Both the position numbers and the translations under genes were made by a program. Positions 9,332 through 20,169 of a stretch of 64,000 nucleotides of DNA are shown here, piece by piece (the first letter of the stretch is position 1; every line of letters begins with the position of its first letter). The stretch lies in NCBI GenBank assembly GCA_031291415.1, contig JARLJB010000024.1, forward strand, positions 1 through 64,000, in the 5' to 3' direction. The notes beneath the pieces were generated by a model, which saw only the letters and a program-made list of their open reading frames with translations, did no database searches and was not told where the DNA came from. The stretch comes from Telmatospirillum sp. (GTDB lineage Bacteria > Pseudomonadota > Alphaproteobacteria > Rhodospirillales > Magnetospirillaceae).

Positions 9332-9404
9332 CAAAAATCCGCAGGCACCGGATGGCTGGGGAGGCAACCATCCGGTGGCATAACGCACAAAGGGTTCTGC
9401 GGAT
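9332..9404 (-). ncRNA. Candidate small RNA 3' end or terminator-like structured element
   Basis: On the minus strand an outer stem ATCCGCAG/CTGCGGAT (plus coordinates 9397-9404 and 9337-9344) encloses an inner 10-bp stem CACCGGATGG/CCATCCGGTG (9368-9377 and 9346-9355). The inner loop contains CCTCCCC, an anti-Shine-Dalgarno-like motif. The structure is followed by TTTTTG. This looks like the 3' end of a short minus-strand transcript. No minus-strand coding gene lies upstream, so a trans-acting sRNA is possible. Its 5' end is not determined, and no match to 4.5S, 6S or tmRNA was secure. Confidence 0.3.
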
Positions 9405-9577
9405 CCTGGCGATGGTGTGATGGCCCGCTTGAGCCGAACCGGGGAGGAAAAGGGGCGCATCGGCCCGGCCCGCAGCATCACGTTATCGCTGGGTTGGATA
9501 TTTACTAATCTTATGATGGAAATCAAGCGCAATGTTTGCGTTGGGAGGGCTTTCCCGACACAACAGGTAAAATTGCG

Positions 9578-9592
9578 TGTAAATTTTCTACA
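9578..9592. promoter_or_regulatory. HexR-type operator upstream of zwf
   Basis: TGTAAATTTTCTACA has the TGTA-N7-TACA architecture of known HexR boxes (consensus near TGTAATTAAATTACA). It lies about 150 bases before the zwf start, in an AT-rich promoter-like stretch. The adjacent downstream gene encodes a HexR-type RpiR regulator, which makes the assignment stronger. HexR is known to repress zwf and Entner-Doudoroff genes until bound by KDPG; that it does so here is inference. Confidence 0.6.
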
Positions 9593-9739
9593 TACACTCT
9601 TGCGCTGGACGTCCCCTGGGGATATTATGTCATTATTCCCGAGACACCAGCCTGTCTTTTGGATTGGTTTGTGTTGCCCAATAACCGCGAATATCGCGGA
9701 CGACAAGAATATATAGCGACAGAGGAAGACGGTCACGCC

Positions 9740-11293
9740 ATGGCTGAGAAGGCCGTACAAAATGGCTTCCCGGAATTTGCCGCGGGCATTTCCGGCACCT
9801 CCCCGCAAGGGCGAGGCCCCACTGTGCCGCCTTTCGACTACATCATCTTCGGCGGAACCGGTGACCTGACCTTCCGTAAGTTGCTTCCTTCTCTCTACTC
9901 GACCTTCCGCGACGGCCTCGTGGATCGTTCCAGCCGCATCATCGGCGCCTCCCGAAGTGCCTTATCGGACGAAGCCTATCGGACCAGGGTCATGGAAGCG
10001 CTCTCGCGCCACCTGCCGAAGGACGAAATGGACCAGGACGACTGCCGGGCCTTCCTTGCGCAGATCTCCTATGTCGAGCTCGACGCCCTCGGTCAGGCCG
10101 GTTGGGAGAACCTTGCCGCGACATTGGGGGACAGCGACCGCGTCCGCGTCTTCTATCTTGCGACGTCCCCCGACATCTTCGGTCCGATCTGTCGCCAACT
10201 GAAGAACGCCGATCTGATCAACGACAAGTCGCGCGTTGTCCTCGAAAAGCCGATCGGCCACGATCTGGGAACGGCCCGCCAGATCAACCATGACGTCGGA
10301 CAGGTGTTCGATGAACAGGCGATCTTCCGCATCGATCACTATCTCGGCAAGGAATCGGTTCAGAACCTGCTGGCATTACGGTTCGCCAACGCGCTGTTCG
10401 ACCCGTTGTGGAACAGCCGTTACATCGAACATATCCAGATCACCGTCGCCGAGACGGTCGGCGTCGAAGGCCGTGGCGGATATTACGACCATGCCGGCGC
10501 GCTACGCGACATGGTGCAAAATCACCTGCTGCAGGTGATGTGCCTGGTTGCCATGGAACCGCCGTCGCAGTTGGCCACCGAAGCCGTCCGCGACGAAAAA
10601 ATGAAGGTCTTGAGCTCTCTCGGTCCCATCGCCCGTGAGGAGGTCCTCAACCGGACCGTCCGCGGCCAATACAGCGCCGGAGCCATCGGCGGCCAACCGG
10701 TCGTCGGATACCTCGAGGAACCGGGCATCACCGCCGATAGCGATACCGAGACCTTTGTCAGCCTGAAGACGGAAGTGCATAACTGGCGCTGGGCCGGCAT
10801 GCCGTTTTATCTGCGCACCGGCAAACGGCTGGCCACCAAGACATCCGAGATCGTCGTCCAGTTCCGCGCCGTGCCGCATTCCATTTTCCCCGGCTATTCG
10901 AGCCAGGAACTGCTGCCCAACAAGCTGGTCATCCGTGTGCAGCCCAACGAGGGCGTTCACCTGCACATGATGACCAAGGAGCCCGGACCGGGCGGCCTCA
11001 GGCTCCGTGAGGCCGTTCTCAACCTCAGTTTTTCCGACACCTTCAAGCAACGCTCGCCGGACGCCTACGAGAGGTTGTTACTCGACGTGGTCCGTGGTGC
11101 GCCAACGCTTTTCATGCGGCGGGACGAGGTCGAGGCCGCCTGGAAATGGATCGAGCCGATCCTTGACGGCTGGCAGGAATACAACGTCCGTCCCAAGCCA
11201 TACGTTGCCGGCACCTGGGGTCCCTCGGCGTCGGTCGCGATGATCGAAAGGGATTACCGTTCCTGGCACGACGAGGTCGATCCGGAACGATGA
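9740..11293 (+). CDS. zwf: Glucose-6-phosphate 1-dehydrogenase
   Basis: Oxidises glucose 6-phosphate to 6-phosphogluconolactone, feeding the Entner-Doudoroff and pentose phosphate routes. The N-terminal nucleotide motif reads GGTGDLTFRKLLPSL, and the substrate-binding/catalytic signature RIDHYLGKE is intact. The start is placed at the ATG at 9740 (MAEKAVQNGF, 517 residues) with AGAGGAAG about eleven bases upstream. The open frame continues 68 codons further upstream, but that stretch lies in the promoter region with the HexR-type box and has no family similarity. Neither pgl nor edd, its usual partners, is beside it; instead hexR, ppc and pyk follow on the same strand. Confidence 0.95.
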   Translation: MAEKAVQNGFPEFAAGISGTSPQGRGPTVPPFDYIIFGGTGDLTFRKLLPSLYSTFRDGLVDRSSRIIGASRSALSDEAYRTRVMEALSRHLPKDEMDQDDCRAFLAQISYVELDALGQAGWENLAATLGDSDRVRVFYLATSPDIFGPICRQLKNADLINDKSRVVLEKPIGHDLGTARQINHDVGQVFDEQAIFRIDHYLGKESVQNLLALRFANALFDPLWNSRYIEHIQITVAETVGVEGRGGYYDHAGALRDMVQNHLLQVMCLVAMEPPSQLATEAVRDEKMKVLSSLGPIAREEVLNRTVRGQYSAGAIGGQPVVGYLEEPGITADSDTETFVSLKTEVHNWRWAGMPFYLRTGKRLATKTSEIVVQFRAVPHSIFPGYSSQELLPNKLVIRVQPNEGVHLHMMTKEPGPGGLRLREAVLNLSFSDTFKQRSPDAYERLLLDVVRGAPTLFMRRDEVEAAWKWIEPILDGWQEYNVRPKPYVAGTWGPSASVAMIERDYRSWHDEVDPER

Positions 11294-11494
11294 CAGCAAC
11301 AGCTTCCGGCGAGATGGCGCTGACCCGAAGGTCAGTCCCCTCGGCTATTCCCATACCCTGCGGTTCGCCGCTGGGAAAGACACTCCAAACGAGCTGTGGC
11401 ACGATGCTCGGATCGGCTGAGTATCTGACAGCAAATCTTTAAGAGCGGTTCATTGCGGTGTAGCAAACCGTCCTTGTGCACATGACGAACGCGG

Positions 11495-12376
11495 GTGAAG
11501 GAAATGACAAGTCTCGAAGGTTCTCTTTTTGACCGCATCCGGAATGCCAGGGAGCAGATGCGTCCCTCCGAGCGAAAGGTTGCAGATTACATCGTCAGCC
11601 AGCCCGAAAAGGCCATCTCCCAAGGAATCTCGGCCATGGCTGCCGAAAGCGGGATCAGTGACCCGACAGTGCTGCGTTTCTGCCGGGCCATCGGCTATGA
11701 CGGCTTTCAGGATTTCAAACTCGGCTTGGCGCAATCGATCGCGGTCGGGACGGCCGGCATCCAGCACGGTATCGAACCGGATGATCGGGCGCCGACGCTG
11801 GCCAACAAAATCTGCTCGCAAACCATCAATGCGGTCAACGATCTCGCCAAAACGGTGGACTGGGACCAGGTCGAGCGGGCCATCGACGTGTTGGCCGCCG
11901 CCGCCCGCATCGAATTCCATGGGGCGGGCGCCTCTGGTGCCGTGGCCATCGACGCCCAGCACAAGTTCTTTCGCCTGAACGTCCCGACGGTCGCCTATGT
12001 CGATCCGCACATGCAGATCATGTCGGCAGCCAGCTTGACCTGTGGCGACGCCCTGGTGTCCTTCTCCTATACCGGACGGGCCCGCGAAGTGGTCAACGCC
12101 GCCCGCCTGGCCCGACAGCGCGAAGCCAGCGTGGTCGCCGTCACCACGCCGGGAACCGCCTTGGCAGAGATTGCCAGCCACCCCATCTGTCTACCAGTCA
12201 TCGAGAACACCGAGCATTACACGCCGATGACCTCGCGGCTGTTGCAACTTGTCATCGTGGACATCCTCGAAGTCGGCGTGGCCCTGCGTCGAGGTCCCAG
12301 CCTATCGCACCACCTGCGCCGGCTGAAGGACGCGCTCCTGCAGGCTCGTCTCGACCCGACGTCAGCCGGGAACTGA
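11495..12376 (+). CDS. hexR: RpiR/HexR-family transcriptional regulator
   Basis: A 293-residue protein with an N-terminal RpiR helix-turn-helix (SGISDPTVLRFCRAIGYDGFQDFK) and a C-terminal SIS sugar-phosphate isomerase fold. Sugar-phosphate contacts are expected around GAGASG and SYTGRAREV. Members of the HexR branch bind KDPG and control zwf, edd, eda and pyk. It lies 201 bases after zwf, which itself carries a HexR-type operator, and before ppc and pyk. The listed start is GTG 11495; an ATG at 11504 is possible but sits only one or two bases after AAGGA, too close for a normal ribosome site. A small CTGACC-CGAA-GGTCAG hairpin at 11320 lies between zwf and this gene. Confidence 0.85.
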   Translation: MKEMTSLEGSLFDRIRNAREQMRPSERKVADYIVSQPEKAISQGISAMAAESGISDPTVLRFCRAIGYDGFQDFKLGLAQSIAVGTAGIQHGIEPDDRAPTLANKICSQTINAVNDLAKTVDWDQVERAIDVLAAAARIEFHGAGASGAVAIDAQHKFFRLNVPTVAYVDPHMQIMSAASLTCGDALVSFSYTGRAREVVNAARLARQREASVVAVTTPGTALAEIASHPICLPVIENTEHYTPMTSRLLQLVIVDILEVGVALRRGPSLSHHLRRLKDALLQARLDPTSAGN

Positions 12377-12427
12377 CGGCGGCGCACCAACCGGCCAAGC
12401 CCGCAAACCACAAAGAGGCAGAGCAAC

Positions 12428-15217
<2,790 letters not shown>

Positions 15218-15303
15218 TCGCAATGCTGTCACCGGTCAACTCAATATCCGGCGGAAACCGTCATTTTTCAGGGGTTTCCTCGACCAAAGACCACAGGAAA
15301 AAA

Positions 15304-15322
15304 AGGGCTTACCGCTTGACCA
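15304..15322 (-). promoter_or_regulatory. Shared uronate-regulon operator, copy 4 (upstream of pyk)
   Basis: On the minus strand this reads TGGTCAAGCGGTAAGCCCT, identical to the uxaC-upstream site over the first 15 bases and diverging only near the end. It lies 268 bases before pyk. As with the uxaC and uxaA copies, the motif points opposite to the gene. Its weaker 3' arm makes this the least certain copy. Confidence 0.45.
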
Positions 15323-15348
15323 ATATGCGGTTTTCCGCCATTGTCTGC

Positions 15349-15373
15349 CGACGATCGGGGGATCCGATCGTCG
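15349..15373. other. Perfect 10-bp hairpin between ppc and pyk
   Basis: CGACGATCGG (15349-15358) pairs with CCGATCGTCG (15364-15373) around GGGAT. About 20 bases later comes GTGGATC followed by seven T residues and CCAC. It may end the ppc transcript or act as a leader structure for pyk. The rest of the 372-base ppc-pyk gap, apart from the operator at 15304, holds no recognisable gene. Confidence 0.45.
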
Positions 15374-15589
15374 AACCGCTGCCGGGCGCTCGTGGATCTT
15401 TTTTTCCACCGCTCCGACCGACCGATCTCCATCTTCGATGCGAGAAAAGAGTCATGTCACCGTCTCGGTCGAACGGCGCGGACTTGCGACACCGTGCCGA
15501 ACGGCTTGGCCGTTCTGGCGACGGCTCATCCCTCTTTCACTGTAACCTCAACGTCGATCATCCGACGACGCTATCCTTAAGGACCTACC

Positions 15590-17032
15590 ATGGCGGCAAG
15601 ACGACTGCGCAAAGCTAAAATCATCGCCACGCTCGGGCCGGCAAGCTCGACCCCCGAACTCATCGAAGGGTTGTTCAACGCTGGCGCCGACGTATTTCGT
15701 TTCAATTTCAGCCACGGCACGCACGCGGACCATCAGGCCCGTTATGAAATCGTCCGGGCCGTCGAAAAGAAGGTCGGCCGGCCGATCGCCGTTCTCGCCG
15801 ATCTGCAGGGGCCGAAACTGCGCGTCGGCAATTTCGAAGGCGACAAGGTTCAACTGAAGACCGGCGCCACCTTCCGCCTCGACCTCGATCCGACGCTCGG
15901 TACCGAAAAACGCGCCCCTCTGCTGCACCCGGAAGTGTTCGCAGCCCTTGCCGTCGGCACCGACCTCCTGCTCGACGACGGCAAGCTGCGCCTGCGCGTC
16001 GTCAAGTTCGGCGCCGACTTCGCCGAAACCAAGGTGATCACCGGCGGCGAGTTGTCGAATCACAAGGGTCTCAACGTTCCCAACGTCGTGCTGCCGATCT
16101 CGGCGCTGACCGAGAAGGATATCGCTGACCTGGAATTCGCGGTCGCCATGGGCGCTGACTGGATCGCGCTGTCCTTCGTCCAGCGGCCCGAGGACGTCGA
16201 AAATGCCCGCAAGTTGGTGTCCGGCCGCGTCGGCAACCGCGTCCGCATCCTCTCCAAACTCGAGAAACCTTCGGCGATCGACCACCTGGAAGCCGTCATC
16301 CACCTGTCTGACGCGGTGATGGTCGCCCGCGGCGATCTCGGCGTCGAATGTCCGCCGGAAACCGTGCCGATCCTGCAAAAACGCATCATCCGCTGCTGTC
16401 GCAAGGCCGGCAAGCCGGTGGTTGTCGCCACCCAGATGCTGGATTCGATGATCCATGCCCCGGCGCCGACCCGCGCCGAGGCGTCCGACGTCGCCACTGC
16501 CGTTTATGACGGCGCCGATTGCCTGATGCTGTCGGCCGAATCGGCCAGCGGCGATTTCCCGATCGACTCGGTGGTGATGATGAACCGCATCATCACCCAG
16601 GTCGAATCCGACGAGCAGTATCGCCTGAACCTTGTCGCGTCACGCCAGGACCCCGAGAGCACCAACAACGACGCGATCAGCGCCGCTGCCCGCCAGGTGG
16701 CTCACACCGTGGCGGCTCCGGCCATCGTCACCTACACGACCTCGGGCTTCACGACGATGCGGGCTGCCCGCGAGCGTCCCGACCAGCCGATCATCAGCCT
16801 GACCCCGGACATCGAGGTGGCACGTCAGTTGGCCATCGTCTGGGGCGCCCACAGCGTCGTCACCGAACGGCCACGCGGTTTCTCGGAAATGGTCAGCAAG
16901 GCGCAGGCCATCGCCCTGAGAGACGGATTCGCCAAAGCCGGCGACCGCATCGTCATCACGGCCGGTGTTCCCTTTGGCTGCCAAGGCAACACCAACATCC
17001 TCAGGGTTGCCAGCATCGAAAGCGTCATCTGA
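15590..17032 (+). CDS. pyk: Pyruvate kinase
   Basis: A 480-residue glycolytic enzyme making pyruvate and ATP from PEP and ADP. The N-terminus (KIIATLGPASSTPELIEGLFNAG) is typical. The active-site signature ILSKLEKPSAIDHLEAVI with its catalytic lysine lies near residue 222, followed by MVARGDLGVE. A full C-terminal regulatory domain is present. The ATG at 15590 has AAGGA upstream. It follows ppc on the same strand but after 372 bases containing an operator-like site and a hairpin, so it probably has its own promoter. Pyk removes PEP competitively with Ppc, so the two genes sit at one metabolic branch point. Confidence 0.96.
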   Translation: MAARRLRKAKIIATLGPASSTPELIEGLFNAGADVFRFNFSHGTHADHQARYEIVRAVEKKVGRPIAVLADLQGPKLRVGNFEGDKVQLKTGATFRLDLDPTLGTEKRAPLLHPEVFAALAVGTDLLLDDGKLRLRVVKFGADFAETKVITGGELSNHKGLNVPNVVLPISALTEKDIADLEFAVAMGADWIALSFVQRPEDVENARKLVSGRVGNRVRILSKLEKPSAIDHLEAVIHLSDAVMVARGDLGVECPPETVPILQKRIIRCCRKAGKPVVVATQMLDSMIHAPAPTRAEASDVATAVYDGADCLMLSAESASGDFPIDSVVMMNRIITQVESDEQYRLNLVASRQDPESTNNDAISAAARQVAHTVAAPAIVTYTTSGFTTMRAARERPDQPIISLTPDIEVARQLAIVWGAHSVVTERPRGFSEMVSKAQAIALRDGFAKAGDRIVITAGVPFGCQGNTNILRVASIESVI

Positions 17033-17045
17033 CGTCGTTCCCCCG

Positions 17046-17096
17046 CCCCGGCTCCCCACTGTCCGGGGATTTGGGGTGGGGGAATTTCTTTGTTCC
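17046..17096. terminator. Probable convergent terminator between pyk and the AroP-like permease
   Basis: A C-rich then G-rich stretch can pair (CCCCAC with GTGGGG, or TCCCC-N5-CCGGGGA) just after the pyk stop. On the + strand it is followed by AATTTCTTTGTT. Exact stem choice is ambiguous. Confidence 0.4.
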
Positions 17097-17134
17097 CCGG
17101 CAGTCTTGGCTTTTCTTCGGTCTTCGCCGGTCAG

Positions 17135-18523
17135 TTATGCCGGTTCGTTCTGGCTGGTGGGCTCGTCCTGACGAGATCCCACGCGGCTACGGAAGGCGTA
17201 GATGAGGCCAAGCACGGCGATCCATAAGGGGATCAGGAGCACGGCCATGCGGAAGCCGTCGGCGAGAGTCATGGTCACCAGAATTCCCGCCATGAAGACC
17301 AGGCACAGGTAATTGGTAAACGGCTGCCCCGGGCTGCGGAACGCTGGCGTCAGCGCCTGGCGGCTCATGGCGCGGCGGAACTTGAGATGCGTAAGGCAGA
17401 TCATGCCCCAATTGATGATCAACGCCGCGACGACCAGCATCATCAACATCTGGAAAGCCTGCTCGGGCATCAGGTAATTGATCATCACGCAAAGCGCGGT
17501 GACACTGCCGGAGAGCAGCAGGGCGGGAAGGGGGACACCCTTGGAATTCACCTTGGTGAGAAAGCCGGGCGCATTGCCCTGCATGGCCAGTCCCAGCAGC
17601 ATGCGGCTGTTGCAATAGACGGAGCTGTTGTAGACGGACAGCGCCGCGGTCAACACGACGACATTGAGGGCGGTGGCGACCCAGCCATTGTCCAGCGAGT
17701 GAAAGATAAGCACGAAGGGGCTGCCGCCGTCGCGCACCAGGGTCCAGGGGTAGAGCGACAACAGAATGGCCAGAGCGCCGATATAGAAAATCAGGATGCG
17801 ATAGATCACCTGGTTTGTCGCCTTGGGGATGGTCCGCTTGGGATCGCACGCTTCCGCGGCGGTGATGCCGACAAGCTCCAGCCCGCCGAACGAGAACATG
17901 ATGGGGGCCATCGCCATGGCCAGTCCGCCGACCCCGTTGGGGAGGAATCCTCCCAGATCCCAGAGATTGGTGATCGAGGCCTGCGGCCCACCGGTGCCGC
18001 TGGCCAGCAGCCAGGAGCCGAAGAGAATCATGCCGACGATGGCGGTGACTTTGATAATGGCGAACCAGAATTCCGCCTCTCCGAACATCTTCACATGCAG
18101 CATGTTGATGCCGTTGACGACGATGAAGAAGACCAAGGCGGAAACCCAGGTCGGCACGGTCGGCCACCAGTACTGGACGTAGATGCCGACGGCCGACAGT
18201 TCCGCCATGCTGACCAGGACATAAAGGACCCAATAGTTCCATCCGGAAAGAAAGCCTGCGAATTCGCCCCAATGGCGGTAGGCGAAATAGCTGAAGGAAC
18301 CGGCGGCGGGAGTTTCCACCACCATTTCAGCCAACTGGCGCATGATCAGGAAAGCAATGACGCCGGCAATGCCGTATCCCAACAACACCGAGGGGCCGGC
18401 GAGGTGAATGGTTTGCGCGACCCCGAGAAAAAGACCGGTGCCGATCGCGCCGCCCAGGGCGATCAGTTGAATATGCCGGTTCTTCAATTCCCGGCTTAGA
18501 TTATTCGCAGATTCGTTGCTCAC
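17135..18523 (-). CDS. aroP: Aromatic amino acid permease (APC family, AroP/PheP-like)
   Basis: A twelve-helix inner-membrane amino acid/proton symporter. The N-terminal LKNRHIQLIALGGAIGTGLFLG and the FSFGGLELVGITAAEA segment in TM6 are hallmarks of the AroP/PheP/ProY group, and similarity to AroP as I remember it runs along the whole length. Aromatic substrates are therefore likely but not proven. The start is taken as a GTG near 18523 (VSNESANN, 462 residues), because AGGAAGG lies just upstream; the longer frame to 18547 would place that ribosome site inside the gene. It stands alone, convergent with pyk. Confidence 0.85.
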   Translation of the reverse strand: MSNESANNLSRELKNRHIQLIALGGAIGTGLFLGVAQTIHLAGPSVLLGYGIAGVIAFLIMRQLAEMVVETPAAGSFSYFAYRHWGEFAGFLSGWNYWVLYVLVSMAELSAVGIYVQYWWPTVPTWVSALVFFIVVNGINMLHVKMFGEAEFWFAIIKVTAIVGMILFGSWLLASGTGGPQASITNLWDLGGFLPNGVGGLAMAMAPIMFSFGGLELVGITAAEACDPKRTIPKATNQVIYRILIFYIGALAILLSLYPWTLVRDGGSPFVLIFHSLDNGWVATALNVVVLTAALSVYNSSVYCNSRMLLGLAMQGNAPGFLTKVNSKGVPLPALLLSGSVTALCVMINYLMPEQAFQMLMMLVVAALIINWGMICLTHLKFRRAMSRQALTPAFRSPGQPFTNYLCLVFMAGILVTMTLADGFRMAVLLIPLWIAVLGLIYAFRSRVGSRQDEPTSQNEPA

Positions 18524-18771
18524 GGCCCCTTCCTGTTCCCCGATCATGGGAATCTCGCAATCCTGTACACAGGCGGACCGAGGGTGATCACATAGGACGT
18601 TCGCCCTCGGTCATTGACTTCCGCCTCAGGCGCCGGCAGGGCCATCCGGCTCTTCGGCTTCCTCGCTCGCGCCAGTCTGGCAGGGCACGATTGTATCCAG
18701 TTAACACCCCTCGCACGAGGAAATATCTCAGATTTCAGGACGTTGCATCCTCCGACAAAAGAGACCTCAGG

Positions 18772-20169
18772 TTACAGATCCCATCCGCCGCCAGCCGCGG
18801 TATAGATCGCCACCAGCGATTTGCGCAGACGCGTGTTCGATGTCGCCAGGCTGGACTCGGCCTCCAACTCGTCGCGTTGGGCGACCAGCAGATCGAGAAG
18901 TCCGCTGTAGCCGGCGGTATACTGCGCGCGCGCCAGAAGAACCGCTTTGCGGTTTCCCGCCGCCGCCAGATCGAGATCGTGTTGACGCTTGGTCTCGTGC
19001 AGATAAAGGCTGAGAGCGTTCTCCATGTCCTCCAACGCCTCAAGAACCGTTTCCTGATAGCCGAGCAACGCTTGTGTCTGGCGGGCATCGGCGGCATCGA
19101 TATGCGAGCGGATGCGGCCGAAGTCGAACAATGGTTGACTCAGGTTGGTGGCGACACCCCAAGGTTTTGCCCAATAGAGACTGGACTCCTGCAGCCCGAA
19201 CAGACCGACCAGCGACAGCGTCGGAAACAATTCCTTGGTTGCCGACTCCTCGGCCGCGACGGCAGCGGCGAATTGCCGCTCGGCGGCACGGACGTCCGGA
19301 CGGCTGGCCAACACTCGGGCCGGCGCCGCCACCAGGATCTGCGGATCGAGCGGCGCCAGCGGCTGTGCTGCCGCCAGCAGGCGGTCCTTCGTCCCGGGCG
19401 GAGCCCCCACCAGAACGGCCAAATGATTGAGTGCCGTTTCCCGGGCAGCTCGCCGCGCCGGAAGCTCCGCCGCGGTGGTCGACACCTGAGCTGCCGCCCG
19501 CTCGACATCGAGACCGCTGGATAGCGCGCCGGTCTGCTGCGCGCGGATCAAATCCAGCGTCTTCTGCTGGGTCGACAAATTCTGTTCGGTAATGGCGATC
19601 TGTTCCTCATCGTCGCGAAGGTCAAAGTAGGTGCGGGCCACCTCGGCCAGCAGCGACACCATCACCGCCTGACGCTCGGCATCGGCTGCCTCAGCCAGGG
19701 CCGCCGACTGGCGGACGCGGGCCTGATTCTTGCCGAACAGATCCAACTCCCAAGTCGCCTGCAGATCGATCTCGGCGGTACCGACCGCCTTGTTGGCGGT
19801 GGCGTAGCCCTGGTTGCCGCGGCTCAAGGCGCCGGTGGCGGAGATATTGGGCAGCAGGGCAGCCCTGGCGCCCTGCCGGCCAGCCTCGGCCTCCAACACG
19901 CGAGCCTTGGCGATCTGCAGGTTTTTATTGTTGGCAAGCGCCGCACCGATCAGAGTATCGAGAGTCGGATCGGCAAAACCTTTCCACCATTTGTGTTCGA
20001 CCGCCACCGTGTCGTCGCTGGCCAGGATTTGCGTTGGCGCCGCGGAGCCGCCGCGGCTCCAGACGTCGGGTGTGGCCATGCCGATATCCTGCGGCGGTGG
20101 AGCGTCGATACAGCCGGCCAGCAGTAGAACCGTCGCCACGCTCATCGTGGCCTTAGTCAGAGACCTCAT
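18772..20169 (-). CDS. RND efflux outer-membrane lipoprotein (OprM/NodT family)
   Basis: A 465-residue outer-membrane factor forming the trimeric exit duct of an RND efflux pump. The N-terminus is a lipoprotein signal with lipobox LLAGC, cysteine about 20 residues in. Two OEP repeats follow, with long coiled helices rich in Ala/Gln and a PDVRAAERQFAAAVA segment typical of this family. The start is the ATG at 20169, which overlaps the stop of the pump gene by one base (TGATG), so translation is coupled. A longer frame upstream merely runs inside the pump gene in another frame. Third gene of the adaptor-pump-duct operon. Confidence 0.92.
   Translation of the reverse strand: MRSLTKATMSVATVLLLAGCIDAPPPQDIGMATPDVWSRGGSAAPTQILASDDTVAVEHKWWKGFADPTLDTLIGAALANNKNLQIAKARVLEAEAGRQGARAALLPNISATGALSRGNQGYATANKAVGTAEIDLQATWELDLFGKNQARVRQSAALAEAADAERQAVMVSLLAEVARTYFDLRDDEEQIAITEQNLSTQQKTLDLIRAQQTGALSSGLDVERAAAQVSTTAAELPARRAARETALNHLAVLVGAPPGTKDRLLAAAQPLAPLDPQILVAAPARVLASRPDVRAAERQFAAAVAAEESATKELFPTLSLVGLFGLQESSLYWAKPWGVATNLSQPLFDFGRIRSHIDAADARQTQALLGYQETVLEALEDMENALSLYLHETKRQHDLDLAAAGNRKAVLLARAQYTAGYSGLLDLLVAQRDELEAESSLATSNTRLRKSLVAIYTAAGGGWDL

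Noticed and set aside
9332..9436. 6S or 4.5S RNA on the minus strand
   Set aside because: Short matches such as CAAGCGGGCC and GCCTGCGG recall 6S RNA, but the spacing is too short and the conserved 4.5S core (GGAAGGAAGCAG) is missing, so only an unnamed candidate RNA is reported.
9536..9739. Upstream extension of zwf by 68 codons
   Set aside because: The stretch contains the operator and AT-rich promoter sequence, and family similarity starts only after ATG 9740, which has a good ribosome site.
9269..9808. 179-codon minus-strand frame in the uxaC-zwf gap
   Set aside because: It covers the hairpin element, the HexR-type box and the start of zwf, has no recognisable domain and an irregular Cys/Ser-rich composition; not supported as a gene.
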